From assembly GCA_902826615.1 (NCBI GenBank), contig CADEFN010000006.1:1-64000 (forward strand): DNA of 64,000 bases, written 5' to 3'. The position numbers were made by a program, and so were the translations under genes. The stretch comes from an uncultured Gemmatimonadota bacterium (GTDB taxonomy: Bacteria; Gemmatimonadota; Gemmatimonadetes; Gemmatimonadales; Gemmatimonadaceae). This document shows positions 33,611 to 43,663 of the stretch, piece after piece; the first letter of the stretch is position 1, and every line of letters begins with the position of its first letter. A model generated the notes under the pieces. That model was not told the DNA's origin and made no database searches. It saw only the letters and a list, made by a program, of their open reading frames with translations.

Positions 33611-36006
33611 GCGCCCTCTTCGGGAAGCACGGGAAGCACGGGAAGCACGGGAAGCACGGGAAGCACGAGAGGCACGAGAGTCGGCTCCCTTGGGTCTCGT
33701 CGAACACTACACCTGAGTCTGACGAGTTGGTCGACAGCGGGAGGCGCAGTGCACTCAAGATCCTGGGGCTCGGCGGGCTGGTGCTGGCCGTTGGTCCTGG
33801 CGGTGTCCGCCGGCTCGACGCCGCCGCACTCACCGCGGCCGATCCCTGGAACCCGCATGTCTACGTAAAAATTGCCGACGACGGCATTGTTACCATCCTC
33901 TGCCATCGGTCGGAGATGGGGCAGGGCATTCGCACGACCATGCCGATGATCATCGCCGACGAGATGGAGGCCGACTGGTCTAACTGCCGAGTGGAGCAGG
34001 CCGATGGTGAGGAGAAATACGGGTCGCAGAACACCGACGGCTCGACCAGCATTCGCGCGTTTCTGCCGCAGTACCGCGAAGCCGGTGCGACGGTGCGTGC
34101 ACTCATGGAAGACGCCGCGGCGAAGGAGTGGGGTGTGGCGGCGACGGAGGTGAAGGCCGAACAGCACGAGGTGGTCCACACGGCTACCGGGCGCAGGAAA
34201 TCGTTTGGTTCGCTGGTGGCCAGCGCGCGGACCATGGCGATGCCGGCCAGGGAGCGGCTGCGCATCAAGTCGCCGGCGGAGCGGCGCTGGCAGGGGAAGG
34301 CGATGCGCTCGATCGACCTGGTGCCGGTGACCACGGGGAAGGCGGTGTACGGCGCCGACGTGATTCTGCCGGGCATGAAGGTGGCCATGGTCGTGCGTCC
34401 CCCGGTGTGGGGGAGCAAGGTGGTGAGTGTCGACGACAGCGCGGCACTCAAGGTGCCGGGGGTCGAGAAGGTGGTGAGAATCCCCGAGTCGCCGATTCCC
34501 GGGGCTTTTCTCCCGTTAGGCGGTGTCGCGGTGGTGGCCAAAAACACCTGGGCCGCCATTCGGGGTCGCGAGGCGCTCAAGGTCACGTGGGACGCCGGGC
34601 CACATGCCACTTACGAATCCAAGGCATACAAGGCCGAACTCGAGGCGAGCGTCGCAAAGCCTGGTGCACCCGGTTATCGCACGGGAGACGTGGCGGCCGC
34701 GCTGGCATCGGGGGCGCGGACGGTGAAGGCCAGTTACTACATGCCGCACCTCTCGCACGCGCAGATGGAGCCGGTGGCGGCCATCGCCAATGTCAGCAAC
34801 GGCAAGGTGGAGGCCTGGGCGCCGACCCAGTCGCCATTCGACGCGAGAAACACCCTGGCCCAGTACCTCAAGGTCGAACCGGCAAACGTCACCGTGCACG
34901 TGACCTTGCTGGGTGGGGCGTTCGGGCGGAAGTCGAAACCCGACTTTGTATGTGAGGCTGCCTTTCTCTCTCGCGAGGTGGGGGCGCCAGTGCGGGTCCA
35001 GTGGACACGCGAGGACGACGTGCGCAACTCGTACTACCATTCCGTTGCCGCGCATCGTCTGGAGGCCTCACTCGATGCCTCGGGGAAGGTCACCGGGTGG
35101 CTGCACCGTTCGGCCTATCCCACGATCAGCTCCGTCTTTGCGCCCAACCTTCCCGGTCCGACGCCCGATGAGCTGATCAATGGCGCGAGCGATGTGCCAT
35201 GGGACATCCCCAACATGAGTGTTGAGGTGTGCCCCGCCGTGGCGCATGTGCGCATCGGCTGGTTCCGCAGTGTGAACGCCATTCACCACGGATTCGCCAT
35301 CGGATCGTTTGTCGATGAGCTGGCACAGGCGGCGGGGAAGGATTCCGCCGAGTTCCTGCTGCAGCTGATTGGGCGCGATCGGGTGGTGGATCAGTCGAAG
35401 AACGGGATGGTGGAACCGCCCAAGGACTACTACGGCGCCGCCTGGACCGACTACCCGCTGGACACTGTCCGCGCCAAGAATGTGGTGCGGACGGTGATGG
35501 AAAAGAGTGGGTGGGGCACCAAACTCCCTCGCGGGCGTGGGCGGGGCATCGCCGTGCACCGCAGCTTCCTTTCGTATGTGGCGATGGTGGTGGAGGTGGA
35601 GGTCCTTCCGGATGGTACGGTGCTCGTTCCAAAGGCGACGGTTGCGGTGGACGCCGGCTTTGTCGCCAATCCCGATCGGGCGAAGTCGCAAATGGAGGGC
35701 GCGCTCATCATGGCCATGAGCAACACGCTGCACAGCGAGATTTCGTTTGCGCAGGGGCGTGTGGTGCAGAGCAACTATCGTGACTATCAGGTCGCGAGAA
35801 TGCGCGCGGCTCCCCGCACGGTGGACGTGCACATCCTGCAGAATGAGGGGATGCCCGGAGGGATCGGTGAGCCTGGTGTCCCGCCGGCCTGTGGCGCGAT
35901 TGCCAACGCGATCTTTGCCGCCACCGGTGTTCGGGTGCGGGAACTCCCGGTGGGGCGTCAGCTCGCCGGGTGGTCCACACGGGCGACGGAGGACGGGTCG
36001 AGCTGA
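33607..36006 (+). CDS. iorB: Molybdopterin subunit of an isoquinoline 1-oxidoreductase-type enzyme
   Basis: 799 residues, starting at the ATG that overlaps the iorA stop. Residues 6-20 are five GKH repeats from a 9-bp tandem array. A twin-arginine signal follows ([22 protein letters not shown] at 46-47), so the folded complex should be exported by Tat. The molybdenum-binding domains include [67 protein letters not shown] and the C-terminal [10 protein letters not shown] with the catalytic Glu. The N-terminal repeat is unusual and probably an insertion ahead of the signal. Confidence 0.9.
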   Translation: MSALFGKHGKHGKHGKHGKHERHESRLPWVSSNTTPESDELVDSGRRSALKILGLGGLVLAVGPGGVRRLDAAALTAADPWNPHVYVKIADDGIVTILCHRSEMGQGIRTTMPMIIADEMEADWSNCRVEQADGEEKYGSQNTDGSTSIRAFLPQYREAGATVRALMEDAAAKEWGVAATEVKAEQHEVVHTATGRRKSFGSLVASARTMAMPARERLRIKSPAERRWQGKAMRSIDLVPVTTGKAVYGADVILPGMKVAMVVRPPVWGSKVVSVDDSAALKVPGVEKVVRIPESPIPGAFLPLGGVAVVAKNTWAAIRGREALKVTWDAGPHATYESKAYKAELEASVAKPGAPGYRTGDVAAALASGARTVKASYYMPHLSHAQMEPVAAIANVSNGKVEAWAPTQSPFDARNTLAQYLKVEPANVTVHVTLLGGAFGRKSKPDFVCEAAFLSREVGAPVRVQWTREDDVRNSYYHSVAAHRLEASLDASGKVTGWLHRSAYPTISSVFAPNLPGPTPDELINGASDVPWDIPNMSVEVCPAVAHVRIGWFRSVNAIHHGFAIGSFVDELAQAAGKDSAEFLLQLIGRDRVVDQSKNGMVEPPKDYYGAAWTDYPLDTVRAKNVVRTVMEKSGWGTKLPRGRGRGIAVHRSFLSYVAMVVEVEVLPDGTVLVPKATVAVDAGFVANPDRAKSQMEGALIMAMSNTLHSEISFAQGRVVQSNYRDYQVARMRAAPRTVDVHILQNEGMPGGIGEPGVPPACGAIANAIFAATGVRVRELPVGRQLAGWSTRATEDGSS
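33622..33675 (+). repeat. 9-bp tandem repeat array (GGGAAGCAC family), copy 2, in-frame
   Basis: Five perfect GGGAAGCAC units (33622-33666) followed by GAGAGGCAC. It lies inside the iorB-like coding sequence, fifteen bases after the start codon, and encodes GKH repeats. Because the unit is nine bases, changes in copy number keep the reading frame. The related array at 10309-10353 is between genes. Confidence 0.92.
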
Positions 36007-36018
36007 CCCGTCCCACCG

Positions 36019-37371
36019 TTATCGCTTGAGGTACGGCATCAGTCGCGTGTTCAGCGGATGATCGCGAAAGGTGTCGAACTCCATGTAGTAGCCCTCAGGG
36101 TCATAGCCGACAAACGCCCGATAGCGCCCTGCGCTGTCGGCGGAGACGGCGGTATCACGCAGCGGGAAGAGGGTGTGGGTCTTGACGTGCTGGAACCATC
36201 CGTCGAGATCGTCGAGGATGTACGACACGTTCACGGCCTTCTTCTCGCTCCAGCGATGCATCCCGCGCCGCTCGTCCACCAGTCCAACGTATCCGGTATG
36301 TGACGCCTGGTAGACCTTGGCCCATCCCTGGTCCACCACCTGTTTGAGCCCCATCACTTCATCGTGAAAGCGCTCCATCGCGACGAGATCGCGGTAGTAG
36401 AGCCAGGTGACCGTTGCCTTGAAGCCGAGTCCGCTCGGCACAGGACTGTTAGGTGCTCGGACGACCTGGGCGTCGCGGAGCAGGGGCATGAGCTGCTCGT
36501 TTTCGGCGTGCTGATTGAAGCGCTCGAACTCGAGGAGATACCCTTCGGGGTCCTCGACGACAAAGCCGTCGTGGGCACTCCCTGCACGCGCCGCGTAGGG
36601 ACGCCGTGGGGCGACCCCCTTTGACCCCAGCCAGGCGTGCCACTCGTCGAGCTGGTCCGTGAGGAGCGCCACGGCCACGGTCTTGGGCTCGTCGGCGGTG
36701 TGCATCCCCTTGGCGGCATCCACGAGAATGAGGTAGGAGTCCGCGGTCATCCGGAAGATGCGCGCCATCTGATAGTCAGCCACCAGCTCCATGCCTAACG
36801 TCTCACGATAGAAGCGCGTGGCGCGGTCGAGGTCGCGATAGTAGAGAAAGACGTTGGTGGCGCGAATCCCGAAGTCGCGCATGGTACGAAACTGCGTCTG
36901 GGCGGCGAGCAGTTCATTGATGCGCCACGAGGGATAGCTGAGCATGCGCCCGAAGCGCCGTGCGATCTCCTCGCGCGCCTTTCCTGTGTAGCGTCCCTCG
37001 CTCTGCAGCTGCCGGGCGTCAGCCTTGAGCTTGAGGTACTCGTCCTTCGTGGACCCCTGATAGATCAGCAGGACGTCTTTGCCCTTCGCGACATCAGCAG
37101 GGAAGAGGTCGGTGACCAGCAGGTCGCTCTCACGAAAAAGCTGCACCTTGTTCCGCTCGGCCACACGCTGCGCCTGCGGGAGAAGGCGATCCATCTCTCC
37201 CGGTGAGAGCACTTCGCTCAGCGCGAGGCGCTTGACGCCGGAGTTCACCAGCTCTGAAAAACCTCCAATGGTGCCGAGTGCATAGCTCGCATCGGTCGTG
37301 GGGACCGAGGCGGGCGGACGGCAGCTGACAAGGGCGAGCAGGAGCAGGAGCGGGCGCAGACGAGACGTCAT
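36019..37371 (-). CDS. Lipoprotein with two VOC (glyoxalase-like) domains
   Basis: 450 residues from ATG 37371, where the lipoprotein signal starts (LLLLLALVSCRPP). An N-terminal helical part of about 150 residues (SELVNSGVKRLALSEVLSPGEMD...) is unrecognised. Two vicinal-oxygen-chelate domains follow: TNVFLYYRDLDRATRFYRETLGMEL...VVEDPEGYLLEFERF and WLYYRDLVAMERFHDEVMGLKQV...VGYDPEGYYMEFDTF. VOC proteins bind metals and act as glyoxalases, dioxygenases or resistance proteins; an outer-membrane lipoprotein form is uncommon. Divergent from the SBP56-like gene at 37493. Confidence 0.82.
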   Translation of the reverse strand: MTSRLRPLLLLLALVSCRPPASVPTTDASYALGTIGGFSELVNSGVKRLALSEVLSPGEMDRLLPQAQRVAERNKVQLFRESDLLVTDLFPADVAKGKDVLLIYQGSTKDEYLKLKADARQLQSEGRYTGKAREEIARRFGRMLSYPSWRINELLAAQTQFRTMRDFGIRATNVFLYYRDLDRATRFYRETLGMELVADYQMARIFRMTADSYLILVDAAKGMHTADEPKTVAVALLTDQLDEWHAWLGSKGVAPRRPYAARAGSAHDGFVVEDPEGYLLEFERFNQHAENEQLMPLLRDAQVVRAPNSPVPSGLGFKATVTWLYYRDLVAMERFHDEVMGLKQVVDQGWAKVYQASHTGYVGLVDERRGMHRWSEKKAVNVSYILDDLDGWFQHVKTHTLFPLRDTAVSADSAGRYRAFVGYDPEGYYMEFDTFRDHPLNTRLMPYLKR

Positions 37372-37492
37372 GAGACTCGGAGTGGAATCACCTCGACGAT
37401 ACATGCGGAATGAGCCGCCGCCAGTGCCGCGCTTTGGGGTGGCGCCATGCGAGAGTTGGCGGCATCATCCCCGCTCCTTTTCAGCGTCCGGA

Positions 37493-38722
37493 ATGCGACC
37501 TGCTTTGATTGCCGTGCTGGTCACCGTTATGGGGTGTGGTCAGGCTCAAGTCGCGGAGCGCGCGCCGCGCGACTACCTCTTTCTCTGGACGGCGTCGGCG
37601 GACTCCACGCAGCCGGACTTTCTCGCGGTGCTCGACGCGACCGAAGACAGCGCTGGTCGCGGGCGCCTGATCACGACGCTGCCGGTGCCGGGGCTCGCCA
37701 ATGTGCCGCATCACACCGAACATGCGCTGGCCAGCGACGGACAACTCTTCGCCAACGGCTTTGCCACCGGGCAGTCGTTTGTCTTCGATGTCACCGACCC
37801 CGTAAAGCCGCGCATCGTGAAACAGTTCGGGGATGTGGAGGGGTACTCACATCCGCACTCCTATCTGCGTCTGCCTAACGGTCATGTGCTCGCGACGTTC
37901 CAGATGCGCCATGAGAGTGGTGGCATGCGTCCCGGGGGACTGGTGGAGCTCACGACTGGCGGCGATGTCGTGCGGTCGTCGTCCGCCGAAGGGCCGGGGG
38001 TGGACTCTGCATTGCGTGTGTACAGCGCGGCGGTCGTCTCGTCGCTTGATCGTGTGGTCACCACCACGACGGACATGGACAAGGATGCCGAGGCGTCGCG
38101 CATGCTCCAGGTGTGGCGTCTGAGCGACCTCAAACTGCTCAAAACATTTGTCCTGCCCGACGGACCAGCCGGTGGCGAGGGACTGCTGACCGCCGAGCCT
38201 CGGCTGCTGGCCGATGGAAAGACGGTGCTGGTGTCGACCTTTTCCTGCGGGCTCTATCTGCTGCAGGGGCTCGAGACCGATGCGCCCTCAGGCTCACTGG
38301 TGGCGTCATTTCCTCGGAAGGCCGGAACCAACTGCGCCATTCCCGTCATTGCCGGTCACTACTACCTGGTGACGGTCCCGGCGTGGAGTGCGGTGGTGGT
38401 GCTCGACATTGCCGACCCGGCCCATCCGCGTGAAGTGAGCCGTGTATCGTTAGGTGCGGGCGACGTCCCGCACTGGATATCGTTGTCTCCCGACACCCGC
38501 CGTGTGGTGATCACCGGCTACGCCGAGCTGGAGCACCGGGTGCTGCTGGCGCGCTTTGACACGACCAGTGGCAAAATCGAGCTCGACGAAACGTTCCGGG
38601 ATGCTGGCGCAACGGAACCCGGCGTGCGGATGGACAACAAGCAATGGCCGCATGGTGGCACTGCTGCCGCCGTTCCGCATGGCGCAGTGTTCAGCCGCCG
38701 ACCTGCGCCTTCTGCGCAATAA
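37493..38722 (+). CDS. SBP56-like beta-propeller lipoprotein
   Basis: 409 residues from ATG 37493, where a lipoprotein signal starts (LIAVLVTVMGCGQ). Repeated strands (YLFLWTASADSTQPDFLAVLD, GQSFVFDVTDPVKPRIVKQF, YSHPHSYLRLPNGHVLATFQ) are those of the selenium-binding protein/methanethiol oxidase propeller. The HPHSY and NVPHHTEH clusters supply His residues for copper in that family. An enzymatic role in thiol oxidation is possible but not shown. It overlaps the convergent methyltransferase by 32 bp. Confidence 0.75.
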   Translation: MRPALIAVLVTVMGCGQAQVAERAPRDYLFLWTASADSTQPDFLAVLDATEDSAGRGRLITTLPVPGLANVPHHTEHALASDGQLFANGFATGQSFVFDVTDPVKPRIVKQFGDVEGYSHPHSYLRLPNGHVLATFQMRHESGGMRPGGLVELTTGGDVVRSSSAEGPGVDSALRVYSAAVVSSLDRVVTTTTDMDKDAEASRMLQVWRLSDLKLLKTFVLPDGPAGGEGLLTAEPRLLADGKTVLVSTFSCGLYLLQGLETDAPSGSLVASFPRKAGTNCAIPVIAGHYYLVTVPAWSAVVVLDIADPAHPREVSRVSLGAGDVPHWISLSPDTRRVVITGYAELEHRVLLARFDTTSGKIELDETFRDAGATEPGVRMDNKQWPHGGTAAAVPHGAVFSRRPAPSAQ

Positions 38723-39323
38723 AGCCGGAGTAGCGGTCGGGGCCTGCGGGCACCGAAAAGTCGATATCGAAGACATCGACCACGTTGAAGCCGGAACGGG
38801 TGATAAGGCTGCCGAGCATTGATTTGCCGAGGACCGAGTAGTGGTTCCCGTTGGTCTGATGCTGGCAGGCGGTGTCGGGCGCCGGCACTTCGATGTAGAG
38901 CCAGCCACCGGGGCGCAGGACCCGGGCAAACTGACTGAGCGTGAAGTAGGGGTAAATGCTGTGTTCGAGGCAGTGGCGGCACCACACGGCGTCGAATGAG
39001 GCATCATCGAAGTCGAGGAAGCTCTGATCCATGTGCCGCACGTCGTATCCCTGCGACTGGCACTCCGTCACATCGATCATGTTGAGCGTGATCCCGGTGG
39101 CGTTCATGGAGCGCGCCGCAAAGCGCTTGAGCGCCACGCCCTGACCGCACCCGACGTCGAGAACCCGCGAAGCGGCGGGGAGGCGACAGGTTTGCCAGAA
39201 TCGCTCCATGACCTGCTCGGTGATCTCGTCGTGCAGGCCCGAGGGGGTTTCCGGGTACGTGTCGTTTGCGATGCGCTCGAGAAAGGCTTCGAGCTGGGCG
39301 ACATGGCCGGGTGCGAGTTGCAT
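38691..39323 (-). CDS. Class I SAM-dependent methyltransferase
   Basis: 210 residues from ATG 39323; the reading frame stays open far upstream, but those codons lie antisense to the peptidase gene. Motif I is RVLDVGCGQGVALKRF (about 53-68), followed by FDAVWCRHCLEHSIYPY and FARVLRPGGWLYIEVP, the post-I and motif III regions of small-molecule methyltransferases. The Cys/His in WCRHCLEH is typical of the Methyltransf_11 group. The substrate is not predictable. A single transcription unit facing the SBP56-like gene. Confidence 0.88.
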   Translation of the reverse strand: MQLAPGHVAQLEAFLERIANDTYPETPSGLHDEITEQVMERFWQTCRLPAASRVLDVGCGQGVALKRFAARSMNATGITLNMIDVTECQSQGYDVRHMDQSFLDFDDASFDAVWCRHCLEHSIYPYFTLSQFARVLRPGGWLYIEVPAPDTACQHQTNGNHYSVLGKSMLGSLITRSGFNVVDVFDIDFSVPAGPDRYSGFIAQKAQVGG

Positions 39324-39494
39324 GGCGTGCTGGCGGCTGGGGAAAATGGACGGAACCTCACCAGAAGTTTCGGCAGCAGCCGGCAGTGGACGAGCGACCG
39401 GGCCGAACACCCTCCTGGAATGGCTCCCTCTCCCCCAAACGTTGCGCTCAGAGGTGCCCGGACTGCAGACTTGGCCCACCTCAGCCCATGAGCC

Positions 39495-41261
39495 ATGCGC
39501 CGTCTGCAGTTGCTCGCCTTCCTTGCCGTTATTCCTCACTCGCTTGCTGCTCAGGGACCGTTGAACAGCTACGGGAATCCGTCGCGCATGCGCGCGGCGC
39601 CCACACGTCCCGAGATCTCGGTGCGGGACCTGCAGATTCGGCTCTATCAGTTTGCCGACGACTCCATGCAGGGGCGTCAGGTGGGGCGCGCGGGGAACAT
39701 GAAAGGGACCGACTACATCGCCTCCGAACTCCGGAAACTCGGGGTGCGCCCGGCGGGTGACAACGGGAGCTACTTCCAGGTGCTCCCCTATCACCTGCGC
39801 TCGTATACCAACTCCTCTCGGCTCTCGGTCAACGGGAATCCACTGCAGTGGAATGCCGATTTTGTCGCGGTCCCGGGCACACGTGCCCCTCGGCCAATCA
39901 ATGGTGCCGAAGTCGTGTTTGGTGGTGTGGCGGGCGACACGACGCAGCAGATCACGGCGGCCCAGGCGGCAGGGAAGTTTGTCGTCCTGCGGAGTCGTGG
40001 CGCGTCGGTGACGCTGACGGTGAACCGTCCCCAGTTCGCACCACCCCCGACGCGATTCGCGTCCGCCGTGGCGGTGGCCACGGTTGATCTCGATGGGGTG
40101 TCGATGTCGCAACGGGTCGCGATCAACACCCCGGCCGTAGCAACGCAACTGGCGGCGGGACGAGGACGCGGGGCGCCATCTGCACCCGTGAGCGATTCCC
40201 TCGGGCTCCTGCGGCAACAGGTGGACCAGCTGGCACCGGCGGCGACGATACGCCTGACGAGTGATGCGGCCTCACGGCTCTTTGGCGGTCAACCGGTCGA
40301 TCGGCTTCCGCTCGGTACGGCAGGTGGTACGGTCAACGCCTCACTCGACTTCGTCAGTCTGCCGAGTTTGTACGCGCGAAACGTGATCGGGATTATTCCC
40401 GGATCCGATCCGCAGTTGCGCAACACGTATGTCGCCCTCGGCGCGCACAACGATCACGTGGGCTTCAACACCCCCGTCGACAAGGATTCGCTCAAGGCAT
40501 TCAATCTCGAGCGGAATCGCCGGCTGATGGCGAATGGCATGATCGCCCTGAGCGCGGACCAGCTCGCGGCGATTCGTGTGAACATGGACAGCATCCGCAA
40601 GCGGCACCCGGTGGCGCGGCTCGACTCCATCAACAACGGCGCCGACGACGATGGATCGGGGTCGATGGCGTTGCTCGAGATCGCCGAGTATGTGCAGGCC
40701 ATGCCGGTGAAACCCAAACGCAGCCTGCTGTTTGTCTGGCATACGGGCGAAGAGGCGGGGCTGATCGGATCGGCGTTTTTTACCCGCAACCCGACCGTCC
40801 CGATGGACTCGGTGGCGGCACAGCTCAACATCGACATGATCGGGCGTGGGCGTGGCGAGGACCTGCCCGGTGGCGGTGACGACTACCTGGGCGTCGTCGG
40901 CTCGTTCTTCGACTCGAAGGATCTGGGCGAAACGGTCGCGGGCGTCAACACAAAACAGTCGCGGCCTTTCGCGCTGGACTATAAGTACGACTCCACGCTC
41001 ACGTGGACCGGGTACAACAACATCTATGGTCGCTCCGACCACTTCAACTATGCACTGCAGGGTGTGCCGATTGCGTTCTTCTTCACCGGGTTGCACGGCG
41101 ACTACCATCAGCGCACGGACGAAGCCGAGTTCATCGACTACCCGCACTACGCTCGCATCACGAAGTACATCGGTGAGCTGGGGCTTACGGTGGCCAATGG
41201 TCCGCGGCCGCGCATGAACGGATCGCGCCCGGCCCGTCCGCCAAAGACGGTGGTCCCGTGA
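39495..41261 (+). CDS. Exported M28-family metallopeptidase
   Basis: 588 residues with a signal peptide (LQLLAFLAVIPHSLAAQG). The N-terminal part reads SMQGRQVGRAGNMKGTDYIA, a protease-associated insert occupies about residues 130-270, and the di-zinc core follows: LGAHNDHVGF (about 315-324), NNGADDDGSGSMALLEIAE (about 376), WHTGEEAGLIGS (catalytic Glu, about 417), NIDMIGRG and the late GLHGDYHQRTDE. It cleaves N-terminal residues of peptides in the periplasm. The ADDDGSG loop has three Asp where most members have two. Confidence 0.92.
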   Translation: MRRLQLLAFLAVIPHSLAAQGPLNSYGNPSRMRAAPTRPEISVRDLQIRLYQFADDSMQGRQVGRAGNMKGTDYIASELRKLGVRPAGDNGSYFQVLPYHLRSYTNSSRLSVNGNPLQWNADFVAVPGTRAPRPINGAEVVFGGVAGDTTQQITAAQAAGKFVVLRSRGASVTLTVNRPQFAPPPTRFASAVAVATVDLDGVSMSQRVAINTPAVATQLAAGRGRGAPSAPVSDSLGLLRQQVDQLAPAATIRLTSDAASRLFGGQPVDRLPLGTAGGTVNASLDFVSLPSLYARNVIGIIPGSDPQLRNTYVALGAHNDHVGFNTPVDKDSLKAFNLERNRRLMANGMIALSADQLAAIRVNMDSIRKRHPVARLDSINNGADDDGSGSMALLEIAEYVQAMPVKPKRSLLFVWHTGEEAGLIGSAFFTRNPTVPMDSVAAQLNIDMIGRGRGEDLPGGGDDYLGVVGSFFDSKDLGETVAGVNTKQSRPFALDYKYDSTLTWTGYNNIYGRSDHFNYALQGVPIAFFFTGLHGDYHQRTDEAEFIDYPHYARITKYIGELGLTVANGPRPRMNGSRPARPPKTVVP

Positions 41262-41301
41262 TCAACTCGGCAATCGGCGGGTTCCTGTTATTGGAGAGAC
41301 G

Positions 41302-42426
41302 TTGATCTCACGTGTCCTGGTGGTCGGCGCCGGTCCGGCGGGCCTCGCGACCGCGGCCGAACTCAAGCGGGTTGGCGTGCCGTATCGCCTGGTGGAGAAG
41401 GGAAAGGCCTCCGGGCATACGTGGGAGCATCTCTACGATTCTCTCACTCTGCACACGGGCAAACACATGTCGACGCTGCCGGGGATGAAGTACCCGGCGA
41501 CGACCGGACTCTTCCCGACGCGACTGGAGTTCCTGGAGTATCTGCACCGGTATGAACGGGCCAACGGACTGCAGGTGGAGACCGGGAAGACGCTGAACAC
41601 CCTGGCCCGGGTCCCTAACGGGTGGCGAGCGATCTTCGCCGATGGAGAATCGGCGGATTTCAGTGACGTGGTGATCACGTCGGGTATTGTGGCGAGTCCG
41701 CGTATGCCCAACCTGCCGGGGCGCGAGCAGTTCGGCGGTCGGGTGATGCATTCCAGTGAGTATCTCCGTCCGGCGCCGTTTGTGAACCAGCGTGTGCTGG
41801 TGGTGGGTGTGGGGAATTCCGGTGGCGAGATCGGCGCCGAACTCGCGCGCGCGGGGGCCCGGGTCACGGTGGCCGTGCGTTCGGGGGCCAACGTGGTGCC
41901 CAAGACCATCGGGCCCTTCCCGGCGCAATACGTCCGCTATCTCACAGGCAAACTGCCGAGAGCAGTTCAGGAGCTCATCTTCGCCCGGGTACAGCAGCGG
42001 ATCGAACGACAATACGGTCCCCCAGTGTTGCCGCGACCCGCACACTCCGCGCTCGATGCCATTCCCCTCATCGGCTTCTCCCTGGTGGAGGCCATTCGTG
42101 ATGGGCTCATCGAGGTGAAGGTGGCTGGCCTGGAGCGGTATACATCCACTGGTGTGCGGTTTACCGATGGCACCGAAGGAGAGTTCGACGTGGTGCTGCT
42201 GGCCACCGGGTTCCAGCCGGCACTCGAGCCGTTAGGCGCGCTGGTGCGGCGTGACGCCAAGGGGTTTGCCCTGCGCACCGATCGTGTGACGAGTGCCGAC
42301 CAGCCCGGGCTCTATTTCGTGGGGCACAACTACGATCACACGGGCGGTCTCACCAACATCAGGCAGGACGCCCCGCTGGTGGCATCACACCTGAAAGCGG
42401 CGCGGGTCAAGGCAACCCCGCGGTAA
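41302..42426 (+). CDS. Flavin-containing monooxygenase (YUCCA-like)
   Basis: 374 residues from a TTG start with GGAGA a few bases upstream; no ATG lies before the conserved FAD loop. FAD-binding motif VLVVGAGPAGLATAAELKR, NADPH-binding motif VLVVGVGNSGGEIGAELAR and the late VLLATGFQPAL match class B flavoprotein monooxygenases. The HLYDSLTLHTGKHMSTLPGM stretch is close to the YUCCA/thione-type members that act on small organic acids or amines. It converges with the M20 peptidase, overlapping by 20 bp. No indole-pyruvate partner gene is close, so the substrate is unknown. Confidence 0.87.
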   Translation: MISRVLVVGAGPAGLATAAELKRVGVPYRLVEKGKASGHTWEHLYDSLTLHTGKHMSTLPGMKYPATTGLFPTRLEFLEYLHRYERANGLQVETGKTLNTLARVPNGWRAIFADGESADFSDVVITSGIVASPRMPNLPGREQFGGRVMHSSEYLRPAPFVNQRVLVVGVGNSGGEIGAELARAGARVTVAVRSGANVVPKTIGPFPAQYVRYLTGKLPRAVQELIFARVQQRIERQYGPPVLPRPAHSALDAIPLIGFSLVEAIRDGLIEVKVAGLERYTSTGVRFTDGTEGEFDVVLLATGFQPALEPLGALVRRDAKGFALRTDRVTSADQPGLYFVGHNYDHTGGLTNIRQDAPLVASHLKAARVKATPR

Positions 42427-43588
42427 GCAGGATGGTGGCGAGGGCGCGCGCGAGCCCGAGGGAGCCATCGCGATTCTCGAACCACTCGTGGGTGGTGTGT
42501 GTGTCGCCACCGCATCCGCCGGCGCCGAGTGTGACGGCCGGAATCCCGAGGCTGAGCGGGATGTTGGCGTCGGTCGATGCCATGGCAAACTCCGGCGTGC
42601 GCCCGATGGCAGCGGTCGCGCCGAGTGCGGAGCGGACGAGGAGGGAGTCGGGGTCGGCAACGCCGGCTGGCCGGTCACTGGTCAGCTCGATCCCCACGGC
42701 GAGAGGCGGGTATTGCGGGCCGCGACGCTCGTTTTCCTCGCGGGTGCAGTGGTGGGCGAGTGTTTCGAGCTCGCGTCGAATGCTGAGAAGCGCGTCGGCG
42801 GAGAGTGAGCGGGCATCCACCTCGACGACGGCGTCACCCGGAATCGCATTCACGGCCGTACCGCCATGCATGGTGGTCACGGCCAGCGTTGTACGGGCGC
42901 CCTGCGGCAAGCGGAGTCGTGAGATGCCCGAAGCAAAGTGCGAGGCCGCGTGCAGTGGGTTTGGCGCGTCGCTCGCTGCCCAGCTATGGCCGCCCGGCCC
43001 GCGATAGGTCACCCGAAAGCGCTGGACGCCGACGGCATGGGTCACGATGCGCTCGTCGCCCGCACCGTCGAGTGCAATCGCGGCCGCCGCGTCTGCGGCG
43101 CTGGTGGCAAAGAGATGGCGCGCGCCGGCAAGATTGCCCTGACCTTCCTCGCCGACCGTGGCCGCAAAGAGGATCGGGCGCCGAGTGGGTAAACGATGGG
43201 AGACGAGGAAACGAGCCATGGCCAGCATCCCCGCCAGGCCGCGGGCGTTGTCGCCAATGCCGGGACCTGTGTAACGGCCACGCTCAGAAGTGACCTGGTG
43301 GCATACCGTGTCGGCGAAGACCGTGTCGAGGTGTGCACACACGACTACCGGCGGTCCTGCTTTCTCGTCAGGCAGTGAGGCGAGCACGTTGCCGACGGCA
43401 TCGCGACGACTCTGGCAACCTGCGCGTGCAAAGGCGTCGGCCACCCAGTCGCCCCGCCGGCCCTCGGCGCCCGTTGGGGCCGGGATCTGCGCGAGCTGCA
43501 GCTGCAGACCGATCGTCTCGTCGTCGGCAGCAGCAAACGACTCGGCCAGGGTCGCCGTGAGCGAGGCGGCAGGGGAGGTCATACGCAT
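42407..43588 (-). CDS. M20-family peptidase
   Basis: 393 residues from ATG 43588 (42407 is the stop). Zinc ligands are in VVCAHLDTVF, GDNARGLAGM, TVGEEGQGNL (catalytic Glu-Glu) and GGDTHTTHEWF. The dimerisation domain contains YRGPGGHSW. M20 members are aminoacylases, di- or tripeptidases, or carboxypeptidases; the GGHSW motif and length favour a tripeptidase/aminoacylase-like enzyme. No signal peptide, so cytoplasmic. Two Met codons two residues apart leave the exact start open. Confidence 0.88.
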   Translation of the reverse strand: MRMTSPAASLTATLAESFAAADDETIGLQLQLAQIPAPTGAEGRRGDWVADAFARAGCQSRRDAVGNVLASLPDEKAGPPVVVCAHLDTVFADTVCHQVTSERGRYTGPGIGDNARGLAGMLAMARFLVSHRLPTRRPILFAATVGEEGQGNLAGARHLFATSAADAAAAIALDGAGDERIVTHAVGVQRFRVTYRGPGGHSWAASDAPNPLHAASHFASGISRLRLPQGARTTLAVTTMHGGTAVNAIPGDAVVEVDARSLSADALLSIRRELETLAHHCTREENERRGPQYPPLAVGIELTSDRPAGVADPDSLLVRSALGATAAIGRTPEFAMASTDANIPLSLGIPAVTLGAGGCGGDTHTTHEWFENRDGSLGLARALATILLTAGLP

Positions 43589-43663
43589 AGATGTGGCTCC
43601 CCCGGGAGGCGATGGCAAGAGTCTGGTGAGGACGATGCCCGTCGAGTCGCGTTAGGTTTGAGC

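Noticed and set aside
33622-33675. CRISPR-like array
   Set aside because: Units are 9 bp in direct tandem without spacers, so not CRISPR.
39324-40217. Long upstream extension of the methyltransferase frame
   Set aside because: It runs antisense through the M28 peptidase gene; the family start is ATG 39323.
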